Assembly (NCBI GenBank): GCA_041738935.1
Contig: JBGSOV010000016.1
Span: 1-35,298 of the forward strand
DNA length: 35,298 nucleotides
Direction of reading: 5' to 3'
Origin: JBGSOV01 sp041738935
GTDB lineage: Bacteria; Patescibacteriota; Gracilibacteria; CAIRYL01; GCA-016699755
Positions 7,617 through 16,576 of the stretch are shown here, in pieces. The notes under the pieces are model-generated. The model was not told where the DNA came from. It made no database searches and worked only from the letters and a program-made list of their open reading frames with translations. Position 1 is the stretch's first letter; each line of letters opens with the position of its first letter. The translations under genes and the position numbers were made by a program.

Positions 7617-8882
7617 TTAAGTACGAGTTTGTCCTGTTCCAGTAATAATCCATTTGTAGGTCGTAAGCCCTTGCAGAGCAAACGGACCGCGGACATGGGA
7701 TTTTTGTGTCGAAATACCGATTTCTGCACCAAGCCCTAACTGCGCGCCATCCGAAAAAGCGGTAGAAGCATTCGCGTAAACGCACGCAGCATCGACCCGC
7801 TGCAAAAAGGTTTGGATATTTGATTCGTCGCTGCTACAAATCGATTCGGAATGCCCCAACGAATAGGTTTGGATATGGGACAAAGCCTCTTCGAGGGAAT
7901 TCACCACAACAAGACTTAGGATGTAATCAAGCCATTCTTGCTGCAAATCTGCAGCCACAAGCGGCTTCAATGCTGGATATGACAACTCCGCCAATGTCGC
8001 CAGCGATGTCTCGTCAGCGTGAATCGTGACCAGTGGAACGCCGTTTCGCTGATGAGTATCGATAAAAGCCGTTGCCAATGCAGGAATAAAAGAAGCTGCA
8101 GAATCAGCATGGACGAGTACAGTGTCGACTGTATTACAAACAGACGGTCGCCGGATTTTTTCGTTGACGACGATTTTTGTCGCCTGAGCAATATCAACCG
8201 GAAAATCGACATAGGTATGGACAACGCTTGCGCCAGTTTCGATAACTGGTACCTTGGCATTTTGGACACAAAAATCAATCAGTCCGCGTCCACCACGTGG
8301 AATAACAACATCGATAAGCCCACGTGCAGCGAGCATTTCGGCAACGGCACTGCGCTCGGTCGTGTCTAAAAACTGCACAGCGTCCGCTGGCAAATCGTGC
8401 TGAGTAAGAGCATCAGTGAGAATTGCGGCAAGCACGCGGTTGGTATGGATGGATTCTTTGCCGCCTTTGAGCACAATCGCATTCCCCGATTTGAGAGCAA
8501 GTACAGCAGCATCAATCGTCACATTGGGACGAGATTCGTAAATCATGCCAACAACGCCGAGTGGTACACGAACACGCGATACCTGGAGTCCGTTAGGAAG
8601 CATTTTTTCGTCAATAATCATACCGATTTCGTCCGCCAACGCAGCGACATTTTTGACTTCGTTGGCGATACTCTCGATACGCGCGGCATCGAGCCGCAAT
8701 CGATCAGATAGAGAATTGTCGTCTAAGGCAGCAACATCTTTTGCATTCGCAGATAAAATTGCTTCGGTGGCGTGCAACAAATTGGCAGAGATTATCTGCA
8801 GGAGAGCGTTTTTACGCTCAGTAGAAATGTGCGCCATCTGGCGTGCTGCCTTCTTGGCGGCGACAAATTGAGCTTCGAACAT
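7617..8882 (-). CDS. proA: Gamma-glutamyl phosphate reductase
   Basis: NADPH-dependent reduction of gamma-glutamyl phosphate to glutamate semialdehyde in proline synthesis; cytoplasmic. 421 residues from the ATG at 8882, the family length. An aldehyde-dehydrogenase-like fold is shown by PLGVVGMIYESRPNVT, NAIVLKGGKE, DVVIPRGGRGLI and the catalytic Cys249 in RRPSVCNTVDTVLVH. The C-terminal GLGAEIGISTQKSHVRGP is highly typical. An in-frame ATG at 8960 would add 26 residues without family similarity, so 8882 is preferred. folE follows after 17 bases. Neither proB nor proC is in the window. The 163-base gap before the divergent YtxH-like gene carries a direct repeat. Confidence 0.95.
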   Translation of the reverse strand: MFEAQFVAAKKAARQMAHISTERKNALLQIISANLLHATEAILSANAKDVAALDDNSLSDRLRLDAARIESIANEVKNVAALADEIGMIIDEKMLPNGLQVSRVRVPLGVVGMIYESRPNVTIDAAVLALKSGNAIVLKGGKESIHTNRVLAAILTDALTQHDLPADAVQFLDTTERSAVAEMLAARGLIDVVIPRGGRGLIDFCVQNAKVPVIETGASVVHTYVDFPVDIAQATKIVVNEKIRRPSVCNTVDTVLVHADSAASFIPALATAFIDTHQRNGVPLVTIHADETSLATLAELSYPALKPLVAADLQQEWLDYILSLVVVNSLEEALSHIQTYSLGHSESICSSDESNIQTFLQRVDAACVYANASTAFSDGAQLGLGAEIGISTQKSHVRGPFALQGLTTYKWIITGTGQTRT

Positions 8883-8907
8883 ATTTGCAAAACAAGCAGC
8901 CAGATTG

Positions 8908-8983
8908 TGCGCTTGCGAGCGAAAATTTTCAAATCTTTTGATGCAAAGATGCCTACTCATGGCAATGCACTTGCGAGCGAAAC
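8908..8983. repeat. Direct repeat in the proA/ytxH-like divergent region
   Basis: TGCGCTTGCGAGCGAAAA (8908-8925) and TGCACTTGCGAGCGAAAC (8966-8983) match at 16 of 18 bases, with 13 identical in a row. Their starts are 58 bases apart. They lie upstream of the chosen proA start and upstream of the YtxH-like gene, and 58 is not a multiple of 3, so they are not a protein repeat. A paired operator is possible but unproven. Confidence 0.5.
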
Positions 8984-9045
8984 AGAAAATTGGCAGACTA
9001 GTGGTGATGACAGACACCGAAGCAAATCCCGGCAAAGTAAAAAGT

Positions 9046-9297
9046 ATGCGTAAAAAAATCGATCGCTTACTTTTGGGAGTCGTCGTCGGCGGCGCCGTCG
9101 GTTCTATTTTGGGTATTACGCTCGCTCCAAAAAGCGGCAAGGAAACGCGCGAATTAGTAGGAAATCGTAGCCGTGAAACGTGGAATAAGATTTCTGCCGT
9201 AATTGAAAAACAAGAATTTCACCGCCAAAAAAAACCCAAAAAAGGTATCTGGTATTTTTTGAATCGACTGTTTGTTCGCAACAAGGATGACCGCTAA
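9046..9297 (+). CDS. Small YtxH-domain-like membrane protein
   Basis: 83 residues from the ATG at 9046. MRKKIDRLLLGVVVGGAVGS gives a glycine-rich transmembrane helix (about residues 7-25) followed by LGITLAPKSGKETRE, the hallmark of YtxH-like proteins (helix, then LaP-x-sG-x-e-x-R). The rest is basic, ending FLNRLFVRNKDDR. Such proteins are often linked to stress or envelope functions, but their role is not defined. An in-frame ATG at 9007 would add 13 residues. The gene overlaps aroA by 11 bases, so the two are probably translationally coupled. Confidence 0.7.
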   Translation: MRKKIDRLLLGVVVGGAVGSILGITLAPKSGKETRELVGNRSRETWNKISAVIEKQEFHRQKKPKKGIWYFLNRLFVRNKDDR

Positions 9298-10576
9298 AAA
9301 GCTACTTGTACTGCAACCGTTTTTGGAAGGAGCCTTTGGCAACGTGCAGATTCCTGGGAGCAAATCGCTTACCAATCGGGCACTGCTTTTGAGCGCTCTT
9401 GCTGTTGGAACGAGTACTTTGCATCATGGTCTCGAATCAGATGACTCGGAAGTAATGCAGGCGGCACTACAAAACTTGGGCATAGACATCATCAAAACAG
9501 GAGATGCTTGGCAAATCACAGGTCAGGGAGCAAAATTTGCGACCAGTGACAAAGAACTCTACTTGGGCAACGCCGGTACAGCGATGCGGTTTTTGACAGC
9601 AGCATCTGGACTGGTAAAAGGAAGAGTGCGCCTTCATGGCAAAGCGCGTATGCACGAGCGTCCGATTGGTGATTTGCTACATGCCCTTCGCACATTAGGA
9701 GTAGTAATTGAATCGGAGAATAAAAATGATTGCCCACCACTCATCATCGAGGGGGATGGGGAAATCGACGGTGGTGTGTGCAAAATCTCGGGAGCGATTT
9801 CAAGTCAGTTTTTATCTGCCTTGCTACTCGTGGGCGCTTGCACAAGAGATGGAATTCGACTTTCGATTACGCCACCACTTGTTTCGGAACCATATTTGCA
9901 GATGACGATTGATTTGTTGAAGTGTTTTGGTGTGATTGTCGAACGTCCAGCAGAATATGAGCTGAATATAATTCCACAACCGATTACGCCAGTTGATTTA
10001 CAGATTGAAGGCGATGCGAGCGCGGCGGCGCATGTTTTTGCACTTGCTGTGGCAGCCAAAGGCGAAATAACTATTCGCAATTTTCCAAAAAACAGTATTC
10101 AGGGCGATGCCGCATTTTTGCAGGTTTTGCAGCGCTTTGGCGCAACAGTGACGACAACTTCTGGCGGAACGTGTGTGCAAATGACAGGCGAACCACAAGC
10201 CCTCGGGACAATTGATCTCGAACATATTCCAGATGCAGCTTTATCAGCAGTAGTGCTTGCTGCTTTGGCAAATGGCACGTCACGCATTACCGGGCTTTCT
10301 ACGTTGCGTCACAAGGAATGCGACCGCATTGCAGTGCTCGAAGCCAACTTGCAAAATGCAGGCGCCACCGTAACATCCGGTGCCGATTGGATTGAAGTCT
10401 GCGGCGACAGAAAAAAATTACATGGAGCAACAATCACAACACACGACGATCACCGCATTGCTATGAGTTTTGCCGCTCTTGGCACAGTATGCGAAGGAAT
10501 AGTAATTGAAGACCCGGATTGTGTCGCCAAGACATTTCCACATTTTTGGGAAATTTTTGAAGCATGTCGCAAATAA
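9287..10576 (+). CDS. aroA: 3-phosphoshikimate 1-carboxyvinyltransferase (EPSP synthase)
   Basis: Joins shikimate 3-phosphate and phosphoenolpyruvate in the shikimate pathway; cytoplasmic. 429 residues from the ATG at 9287, preferred over the ATG at 9272 because it gives a normal N-terminus. Signatures: IPGSKSLTNRALLLSALA (Lys26, Ser27 at the active site), LGNAGTAMRFLTA, RMHERPIGDLL, EGDASAAAHVFALA, and DDHRIAMSFA near the C-terminus. RHKECDRI supplies further active-site residues. It overlaps the YtxH-like gene and is followed after 6 bases by shikimate kinase, so consecutive pathway steps are encoded together. No other shikimate gene is in the window. Confidence 0.96.
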   Translation: MTAKKLLVLQPFLEGAFGNVQIPGSKSLTNRALLLSALAVGTSTLHHGLESDDSEVMQAALQNLGIDIIKTGDAWQITGQGAKFATSDKELYLGNAGTAMRFLTAASGLVKGRVRLHGKARMHERPIGDLLHALRTLGVVIESENKNDCPPLIIEGDGEIDGGVCKISGAISSQFLSALLLVGACTRDGIRLSITPPLVSEPYLQMTIDLLKCFGVIVERPAEYELNIIPQPITPVDLQIEGDASAAAHVFALAVAAKGEITIRNFPKNSIQGDAAFLQVLQRFGATVTTTSGGTCVQMTGEPQALGTIDLEHIPDAALSAVVLAALANGTSRITGLSTLRHKECDRIAVLEANLQNAGATVTSGADWIEVCGDRKKLHGATITTHDDHRIAMSFAALGTVCEGIVIEDPDCVAKTFPHFWEIFEACRK

Positions 10577-10582
10577 TTACAA

Positions 10583-11146
10583 ATGCGAGAAAATATTGTT
10601 CTCATCGGCATGCGCGGCAGTGGCAAAAGCCACATTGGCAAAGAACTTGCTACACGACTCAAGATGCAGTTTTTTGACACAGACAGAGTGCTTGAAAACC
10701 AAATTGGACAATCGATTCCGGAGCTTGTTGCTGCAAAAGGTTGGGATTATTTTCGCGCAGTCGAAGCGGGTGTTTGTGCAGAACTGAGCAAAAAACGTCA
10801 TGCTGTTATCGCTACCGGCGGCGGTATCGTGCTCCAAAAAGAAAACATTGATGCGCTGAAGCAAAATGGTGTCGTAGTTTTTTTGAAAGTGCCACTTGCT
10901 GATTTGGCGGTACGTTTGCAAAAAAGTTCGCACAAGCGCCCGAGCCTCACCGGCAAAAACCCTGTGCAAGAGTTGACAGAAATTTGGGAGCAACGCAAAG
11001 ACTTGTACGAAAACGCAGCGGATATCGCGGCAGAAAACCCCAATGATACTGAGGACAAAGGAGCTGATATCGACAAATATACTCAACTTATCATGGCGCA
11101 AATACGACGATTGTGGGCAGAAGAGAAAGAAACAATTGGTCAATAA
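10583..11146 (+). CDS. aroK: Shikimate kinase
   Basis: ATP-dependent phosphorylation of shikimate, giving the substrate of the aroA enzyme encoded just upstream (6-base gap). 187 residues. Walker A is GMRGSGKS (residues 9-16). FDTD (31-34) holds the Asp that contacts shikimate and magnesium. YFRAVEAGV carries the shikimate-binding Arg58, and ATGGGIVL is the glycine-rich shikimate-binding loop. The lid segment SSHKRPSLTG is present. The C-terminal tail is slightly longer than in short family members. No Shine-Dalgarno; the ATG is preceded by AATTACAA. The gene symbol could be aroK or aroL; aroK is the usual default. Confidence 0.94.
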   Translation: MRENIVLIGMRGSGKSHIGKELATRLKMQFFDTDRVLENQIGQSIPELVAAKGWDYFRAVEAGVCAELSKKRHAVIATGGGIVLQKENIDALKQNGVVVFLKVPLADLAVRLQKSSHKRPSLTGKNPVQELTEIWEQRKDLYENAADIAAENPNDTEDKGADIDKYTQLIMAQIRRLWAEEKETIGQ

Positions 11147-11237
11147 GAATGTCCGTTTTGCAAAAGAAATACCGCGCTGTATACTTACAAAAGTCACATA
11201 TCTGCTGATTTGTCTTGTACTAATTTATTAAAAATTT

Positions 11238-11924
11238 GTGAAAAATATTTTTTCTGCCATCCGCCAATTAGGATTTTTACCGCTTGATATTAGGGCTGCG
11301 TTTCGCGAAGATCCCGCGCTCAGAAATAAGTTTTTTGGTTTTGTTGAACTGCTTACCTATCAGGGCGTCTGGGCGATTATCCTTCATCGTATCGCCCATT
11401 TGTTGTATATAATGAGAATCCCGATTATTCCGCGTCTGATTTCACAAATCAGCAGGTTTGTCACCGGTATCGAAATCCATCCGGGCGCCAGAATTGGGCA
11501 CGGATTTTTTATCGATCATGGCATGGGTGTCGTCATCGGCGAAACGGCGATTATTGGAAACAATGTGCTGATGTATCACGAAGTAACACTAGGTGGAACC
11601 AGCCTCAGCAGCGGCAAGCGCCATCCCACCATCGGCAGTAATGTCCTCCTTGGCGCTGGTGCCAAAATCTTTGGACCGATAACTATTGGCGACAATTCGC
11701 AAGTCGGTGGTGGCGCTGTTGTTATCAAAGACGTGCCACAAAATTCGGTTGTTGTCGGCAATCCGGGACATGTGATTCGGCGAGATGGCAAAAAAATCTG
11801 CTCGCCCTTGCAAAATGTCGATCAAATCACCCTGCCAGACCCAATCAGCAAGCAACTTGCCGAACAAGAGCACCGACTCCGGCAATTAGAAGAGCACATG
11901 AAGAAAAGAGGACACGAGCAATAA
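11238..11924 (+). CDS. cysE: Serine O-acetyltransferase
   Basis: Acetylates serine with acetyl-CoA to O-acetylserine, the precursor of cysteine. 228 residues from a GTG start; no in-frame ATG lies nearby upstream. An N-terminal helical part is followed by a left-handed beta helix of hexapeptide repeats. Key signature: IEIHPGARIGHGFFIDHGMGVVIGETA, in which Asp93-His94 form the expected catalytic pair, then MYHEVTLGGTSL. The C-terminus (from about residue 200) is a charged helix. cysK is not in the window, but cysS at 1151-2587 uses the end product. It follows aroK after 91 bases, so it may have its own promoter or belong to the aro operon. Confidence 0.93.
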   Translation: MKNIFSAIRQLGFLPLDIRAAFREDPALRNKFFGFVELLTYQGVWAIILHRIAHLLYIMRIPIIPRLISQISRFVTGIEIHPGARIGHGFFIDHGMGVVIGETAIIGNNVLMYHEVTLGGTSLSSGKRHPTIGSNVLLGAGAKIFGPITIGDNSQVGGGAVVIKDVPQNSVVVGNPGHVIRRDGKKICSPLQNVDQITLPDPISKQLAEQEHRLRQLEEHMKKRGHEQ

Positions 11925-12052
11925 AAGAGCTGATGGGATATTGGCGGATTTGACAAGTAGAGAAAGTATTGTCACTTTGAATCAAAAGTAAAAAAGTCAG
12001 TCAGGGCGCGTCAAAAAAACACCAAAACGCAAGTGAAAAATTTTGATGTTCT

Positions 12053-12082
12053 TTGCAAAGACATTTATTATCTTTGTAATAT
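12053..12082 (+). promoter_or_regulatory. Putative promoter of the LTD surface protein gene
   Basis: TTGCAA (12053-12058) and TAATAT (12077-12082) lie 18 bases apart, a moderate consensus match in a strongly A/T-rich stretch. The predicted start of transcription is close to the GTG at 12094, so the mRNA could be leaderless or nearly so. The 11925-12093 gap holds nothing else recognised. Confidence 0.4.
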
Positions 12083-12093
12083 TATTTTAATTT

Positions 12094-15000
12094 GTGAAGA
12101 TATTGCCGAAGAAATACTGCCAAAGCAAAACCCTATACCTTCTTGGAAAAATAAGAAGCAAATTCTTACAAAAAAGCATAAGGAACATCACAAGTGTGAG
12201 CCTCATTTTGTCATTGCTGCCGCTGTCGGTATTTGCGACGACAGAAGAGACACCATTTATTATCAGCGAAATCTATAGCAATGCCGACACAAGCGCGGGT
12301 GAGGTGGAATGGATCGAACTACATTCGCAAAGTGTGAATGCGCAAGATCTTTTTGGTTTTACGATTTGGGATGATAAAAGTCTTATTTATACCATTCCCA
12401 ATGGAATCACAATTGACTCTCGTGAATACCTAGTAATAAAGGGTTGGAAAGACAAACTCAATAACACTGGCGACTCAGCCATCGTCAAAGATCCAAATGG
12501 AAAAGTGGTGGCGGCAGAAATCAGCTTTCCTTCGCTTGCAAAGGGCGAAAGCTGGTATCCCAAATATCAACAAAAAGGGCTCCCAACACCGGCTAAACCT
12601 CACCCAAATGACGATATATCAGACCATCAAAATACTGATGGCGACGGAACACCGCAGGAAGAAACACCTGGCGAAAGTGACGAAGAAGAAAGCGAAACTT
12701 CGCCACGATGGACAACTGCCGATCTGCATATTTCAGAGATTTATAGCAAGCCAGATGCAGGTGAAGAAGAGTGGGTAGAAATTGCTTCTACGAGTGAAGG
12801 GGCAATCGACATGAGTGGGTTTATTTTGGCGGACGCGATTCGTGATATTTATACCATTCCTGCTGACAGTATTTTGGCGCCAGGTGCATTTTTGGTTTTT
12901 AGTGGTTGGGGAAACAAACTCAATGATACTGGTGATTCGGTGATTCTCAAACTTCCTGATGGCGATGAAGTTGATGCTGTTCGTGACTTTCCTGCTCTCG
13001 AGAAGAATGAAAGCTGGCTTCCAGTAGAGAGCACCAGTGGCGTTCCCACTCGAGGCTTCGAAAATAAAATTCTGGCAACAGAAGCGGAGGAAGATTCGCT
13101 ACCAGAGGATGAAACATTAAGCATGCCGATTGCCGCACATGGTGATGTCGTCATTAACGAAATTATGAGTAATCCGGTCGAAGGCGGTGAATGGATCGAG
13201 CTGTATTCTTTAACAGACAAAGAAATTTCATTGGCAGGACTCGAACTGCACGACGCAACAGGGAGATTTTTTGTCTTTGATAATACATTTCTTTTGGCAG
13301 CAGGAGAGTTTTTGATTGTCAGCGGTTGGTCCGACAAACTGAACAATGATGGAGACACTCTGACCCTTATTGGCGAAGTTAATAAAGCTGGCGAAGCTGG
13401 CGAAGTAATTGACGGACCGGTTCAGATTCCTGCTGTTAAAAAAGGGAAATCCTATAGCGTGGATATTAGTGAAATAACATTGCCCACTCCGACAGAACCA
13501 AATCTTGCGCCCAATAGTGGGGAAGAAGAGGCTCTGGAAACAGACCAAGAAATTTTTGTGGAGGAACACGGCGATATTGCTGTAATTATTAATGAAGTGT
13601 ATCCGAGTCCTGCGAATGGCGAAGCCGAATGGGTTGAAATTTTTTCGCGCGCAGAAAGCACAATCAACATCAGTGGGTTTACACTCAGCGATGAACAAGG
13701 CGTTATTTTTACTTTTCCAACAGAAACAATTATCTCACCGGGAGAATTTGTGGTCGCGTCCGGTTGGAGCGGCAAATTAAATAATGGCGGTGACACTGTT
13801 TATCTTGCTACTCCTGGCAGTACTGTGATGAGCCAGACAAATTATCCATCGATTGCGTCCGAAAAAAGTTGGGGCTTTGATGGTACAATGTATCGCCGCA
13901 CCGCCGATCCGACGCGCGCTGCGGAAAATACTTTTGCCGCAGAAGGCACAAGTGGCGGAGGTTCTTCTGGCACGTCGTCTAAAACTGAAAAAAATGCTAT
14001 TCCGACACTTCTCAAAACTGCCTCAGCTCAGCGCTCGACGAATAAAGATGATTTTGATCTCCAGATTTCCGAAGTTGTTTTCTCGGGTACTCCAGACTTT
14101 GTCGAATTGTATTGTCAGGATTGTGATACCGATCTTGCGGGAGTACGAGTCGGTGACGACAGCGCATTTTTCGAATTTCCACTTGATTCCATTGTAAAAA
14201 CTGGTGAACGCGTGGTGATATCTTTTGCCGAAAAAGCGGAAGACGCTCGCTACGAAAACGGCGTATGGTATTTTTGGGCAAATAAAAAGGGTCTGACGGC
14301 GAGTGACGAAACGATTTTTGTGGTTGATTCGTACGGACAAGTCGAAGATGCCGTCTGCATCGCCAATCAAAACGGAAGTTTTTCTCCCGGCGAACAAGAA
14401 GATGTCGTGCTCCTTATCAAACAAGGCGTTTTGCGCGCCGAGCATCCGCTCACTGAGGAATATTGTTATGACTCGCGTAAATTGACCAAAGGCAAAGCGC
14501 TCGTTCGTGGTAAACATCATTCTGGCTTTGCTCATCTGGATTTTTTTGCCAGTAACACACCAAGCCCAGGGCGAACAAATCCTCCTGCGCCATCGAGTGC
14601 AGACGATGTCGATTTAAAAATCGAAAATGTGCTGAAATTAAATTCGGAGCTCGTGATTGTGTCAATTGTTAATCAAAGTGATACAGAAATTTCGGTGCAA
14701 GATTTTGCGCTTAGCAGCGAAAATCTGACGCCAATTGTACTTCGTGCCGAACGTCTAACTGCTGGGAAAAAAATGTTTGTGCCTCTTGAGCATGCGGCGA
14801 CCGAGTCGATTGTCGAATTGGCTTTACAAGACCATTGGGGAAACATCGAAGATAATTGGCAAATGGAATTTTCGGAGCCAAAAGATGGAAAAACAGGGAT
14901 GATTATTTCGGAAGTGCTTGCCAACCCGAAAGGAATCGACAGCGGCAATGAATTTGTAGAATTGCAATGTCTTGAGCGAATTTGTCCTCGCGAAAGCTTT

Positions 15001-16416
15001 GTTCTGCAAATCGGTGAGAAAGTACTCATGGTGCCACCAAATGATTTGCAAAAAGGTGAGTTTGCGCTTGTTACAGACATAATAATCAAGAATTCGAATT
15101 TAAAAATTGATCTCATCGATATTTCTGCAGGAACAAAGCAAAACATCTCACTCGCGCACACGAAAGATGGGCTCAGTTACGCTGCGTTTGGAAACTCCTA
15201 CTTTTGGACAACCCAACCAACGAAATCCGCTAAAAACATTCTTCTCGGTGAACAAGCCAATGACGACACTGACCAAGACGGAATTACGGATGCAATCGAA
15301 TTGGCACTTGGACTCGACGTTTTGATTCCAGATAACACCAATTCTGCAGCAATGGATTTGTATTACGAGTATATACGTAAGAACACCGAGTTAGAGGTCG
15401 AAGAAAATACAGATGGAATTTTGATTAGGGGGAAGATTGTTCCAAATAGCAAAGGAAAAATTGTGCTTCATTCGAAGCAACACGTCTACGATATTGTTGC
15501 CGATGCGAGTGGTATGTTTCGCTTGCAAATCGCTCCCGATATTCTGCCTGGCACTCATACGCTCGATCTCGTGCTCGAACAAAAGCAGCAAGCATGGTAT
15601 GTGTTGCCAGCGGTCAAAACCATCCAAATTTCACGCAATCCGCGCGAAGATTGGCTACGCGAAGTAAAAATCTTACGCGTGCTCCCGAATCCCGATGGCA
15701 AAGATAAAGGCAGAGAATATGTCTTGCTTCATAATCCGAGCACTCAATCTGGTTGGCTAAAGCAAGCTGTATTATTCAATGGAAAGAAAAAACTTTTACT
15801 CGCTGACATGTTTTTTACTCCGGGACAAACAAAACTTCTGCGCGCCGACCAAATCCCAACACTTGGGAACACAGATGGCATGCTGTCGCTGATGAGTGTG
15901 GATGGCAATCTATTAGATAGTCTCAGCTGGAAATCTGCCAAAAGTGGGCAACTGTATTGGCAAGGCATGCCACCCGCCGTGACAAAGCAGAAAAAGAGCA
16001 AGGTTAAGAAACCCGTTCGTTCGCGCTATGCTACAACTCGCACAACAATTGAGGCAGATGAAATTACGGTACTCAAAGATCTTACTTTTGTGAGAGCTGA
16101 AGCAGGTATGATTTTTATAACGAATGCAGCAGGAGAAGAAACAAGTTACGCTCTTGCCGAAGACATATCTCTTGAAACGCTGACGAATTCGTTTGCGGAA
16201 GGAGATAAAATTTCATTGATTATCGAAAATGGGGTTGTACAACAGATCTACGCATTGCCACCCACAACAATCGGGGAGTCGATTCCTCACAAAAGATATA
16301 CCGAATTAATGCTTTTGGTAACGCTTTTGGCTGTACTTGGTCTTGCGAGTAGCAGTTTTATCCGACGACTATGGATGTCCTTTCGACAAAAGAATCCCGC
16401 GCAAATTCGTACTTGA
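12094..16416 (+). CDS. Large multi-domain lamin-tail-domain (LTD) surface protein
   Basis: 1440 residues, GTG start. A basic N-terminus and hydrophobic stretch (about 31-48, ending SVFA) form a signal peptide. Four clear LTD modules follow at about 57-165, 212-320, 352-465 and 493-600, each with IxEIxxxP...E-W-I/V-E-L/I and the motif GW-x2-KLN-x2-GD-S/T. More divergent LTD-like segments start near 655, 935 and 1190. A DxDxDGxxD calcium-binding-like segment lies near 1057, as in thrombospondin type 3 repeats. Linkers are Glu/Ser/Thr-rich. A C-terminal helix (about 1405-1424) followed by basic residues anchors it in the membrane. LTD proteins are common on CPR cell surfaces, perhaps in adhesion or DNA binding; the role here is unknown. 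Confidence 0.85.
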   Translation: MKILPKKYCQSKTLYLLGKIRSKFLQKSIRNITSVSLILSLLPLSVFATTEETPFIISEIYSNADTSAGEVEWIELHSQSVNAQDLFGFTIWDDKSLIYTIPNGITIDSREYLVIKGWKDKLNNTGDSAIVKDPNGKVVAAEISFPSLAKGESWYPKYQQKGLPTPAKPHPNDDISDHQNTDGDGTPQEETPGESDEEESETSPRWTTADLHISEIYSKPDAGEEEWVEIASTSEGAIDMSGFILADAIRDIYTIPADSILAPGAFLVFSGWGNKLNDTGDSVILKLPDGDEVDAVRDFPALEKNESWLPVESTSGVPTRGFENKILATEAEEDSLPEDETLSMPIAAHGDVVINEIMSNPVEGGEWIELYSLTDKEISLAGLELHDATGRFFVFDNTFLLAAGEFLIVSGWSDKLNNDGDTLTLIGEVNKAGEAGEVIDGPVQIPAVKKGKSYSVDISEITLPTPTEPNLAPNSGEEEALETDQEIFVEEHGDIAVIINEVYPSPANGEAEWVEIFSRAESTINISGFTLSDEQGVIFTFPTETIISPGEFVVASGWSGKLNNGGDTVYLATPGSTVMSQTNYPSIASEKSWGFDGTMYRRTADPTRAAENTFAAEGTSGGGSSGTSSKTEKNAIPTLLKTASAQRSTNKDDFDLQISEVVFSGTPDFVELYCQDCDTDLAGVRVGDDSAFFEFPLDSIVKTGERVVISFAEKAEDARYENGVWYFWANKKGLTASDETIFVVDSYGQVEDAVCIANQNGSFSPGEQEDVVLLIKQGVLRAEHPLTEEYCYDSRKLTKGKALVRGKHHSGFAHLDFFASNTPSPGRTNPPAPSSADDVDLKIENVLKLNSELVIVSIVNQSDTEISVQDFALSSENLTPIVLRAERLTAGKKMFVPLEHAATESIVELALQDHWGNIEDNWQMEFSEPKDGKTGMIISEVLANPKGIDSGNEFVELQCLERICPRESFVLQIGEKVLMVPPNDLQKGEFALVTDIIIKNSNLKIDLIDISAGTKQNISLAHTKDGLSYAAFGNSYFWTTQPTKSAKNILLGEQANDDTDQDGITDAIELALGLDVLIPDNTNSAAMDLYYEYIRKNTELEVEENTDGILIRGKIVPNSKGKIVLHSKQHVYDIVADASGMFRLQIAPDILPGTHTLDLVLEQKQQAWYVLPAVKTIQISRNPREDWLREVKILRVLPNPDGKDKGREYVLLHNPSTQSGWLKQAVLFNGKKKLLLADMFFTPGQTKLLRADQIPTLGNTDGMLSLMSVDGNLLDSLSWKSAKSGQLYWQGMPPAVTKQKKSKVKKPVRSRYATTRTTIEADEITVLKDLTFVRAEAGMIFITNAAGEETSYALAEDISLETLTNSFAEGDKISLIIENGVVQQIYALPPTTIGESIPHKRYTELMLLVTLLAVLGLASSSFIRRLWMSFRQKNPAQIRT

Positions 16417-16465
16417 CCAGTCCCCGACTTTCTGGAAGAATCTTTTGGCAATAAAGGCGTCACTC

Positions 16466-16552
16466 GCCGAGGTGGCGAAATTGGTAGACGCGCGGGACTC
16501 AAAATCCCGTTCCCCTTGGGGAGTGAGGGTTCGATTCCCTCCCTCGGCACCA
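16466..16552 (+). tRNA. tRNA-Leu, anticodon CAA
   Basis: Acceptor GCCGAGG (16466-16472) pairs with CCTCGGC (16542-16548). Anticodon stem CGGGA/TCCCG encloses the loop CTCAAAA, giving anticodon CAA (16500-16502), which reads UUG. A long variable arm (CCCC-TT-GGGG) identifies a class II tRNA such as Leu. The T arm GAGGG-TTCGATT-CCCTC is intact. The CCA end is encoded (16550-16552). It lies 50 bases after the LTD gene and 25 bases before rplY. Confidence 0.97.
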
Positions 16553-16576
16553 GAGACAATTTTTTTCTTTCATATT

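Noticed and set aside
16337..16576. Open frame upstream of rplY giving an N-terminal extension
   Set aside because: It is a translation of the tRNA-Leu gene (the segment LAEVAKLVDARDSKSRSP is a well-known artefact). L25 starts at 16577.
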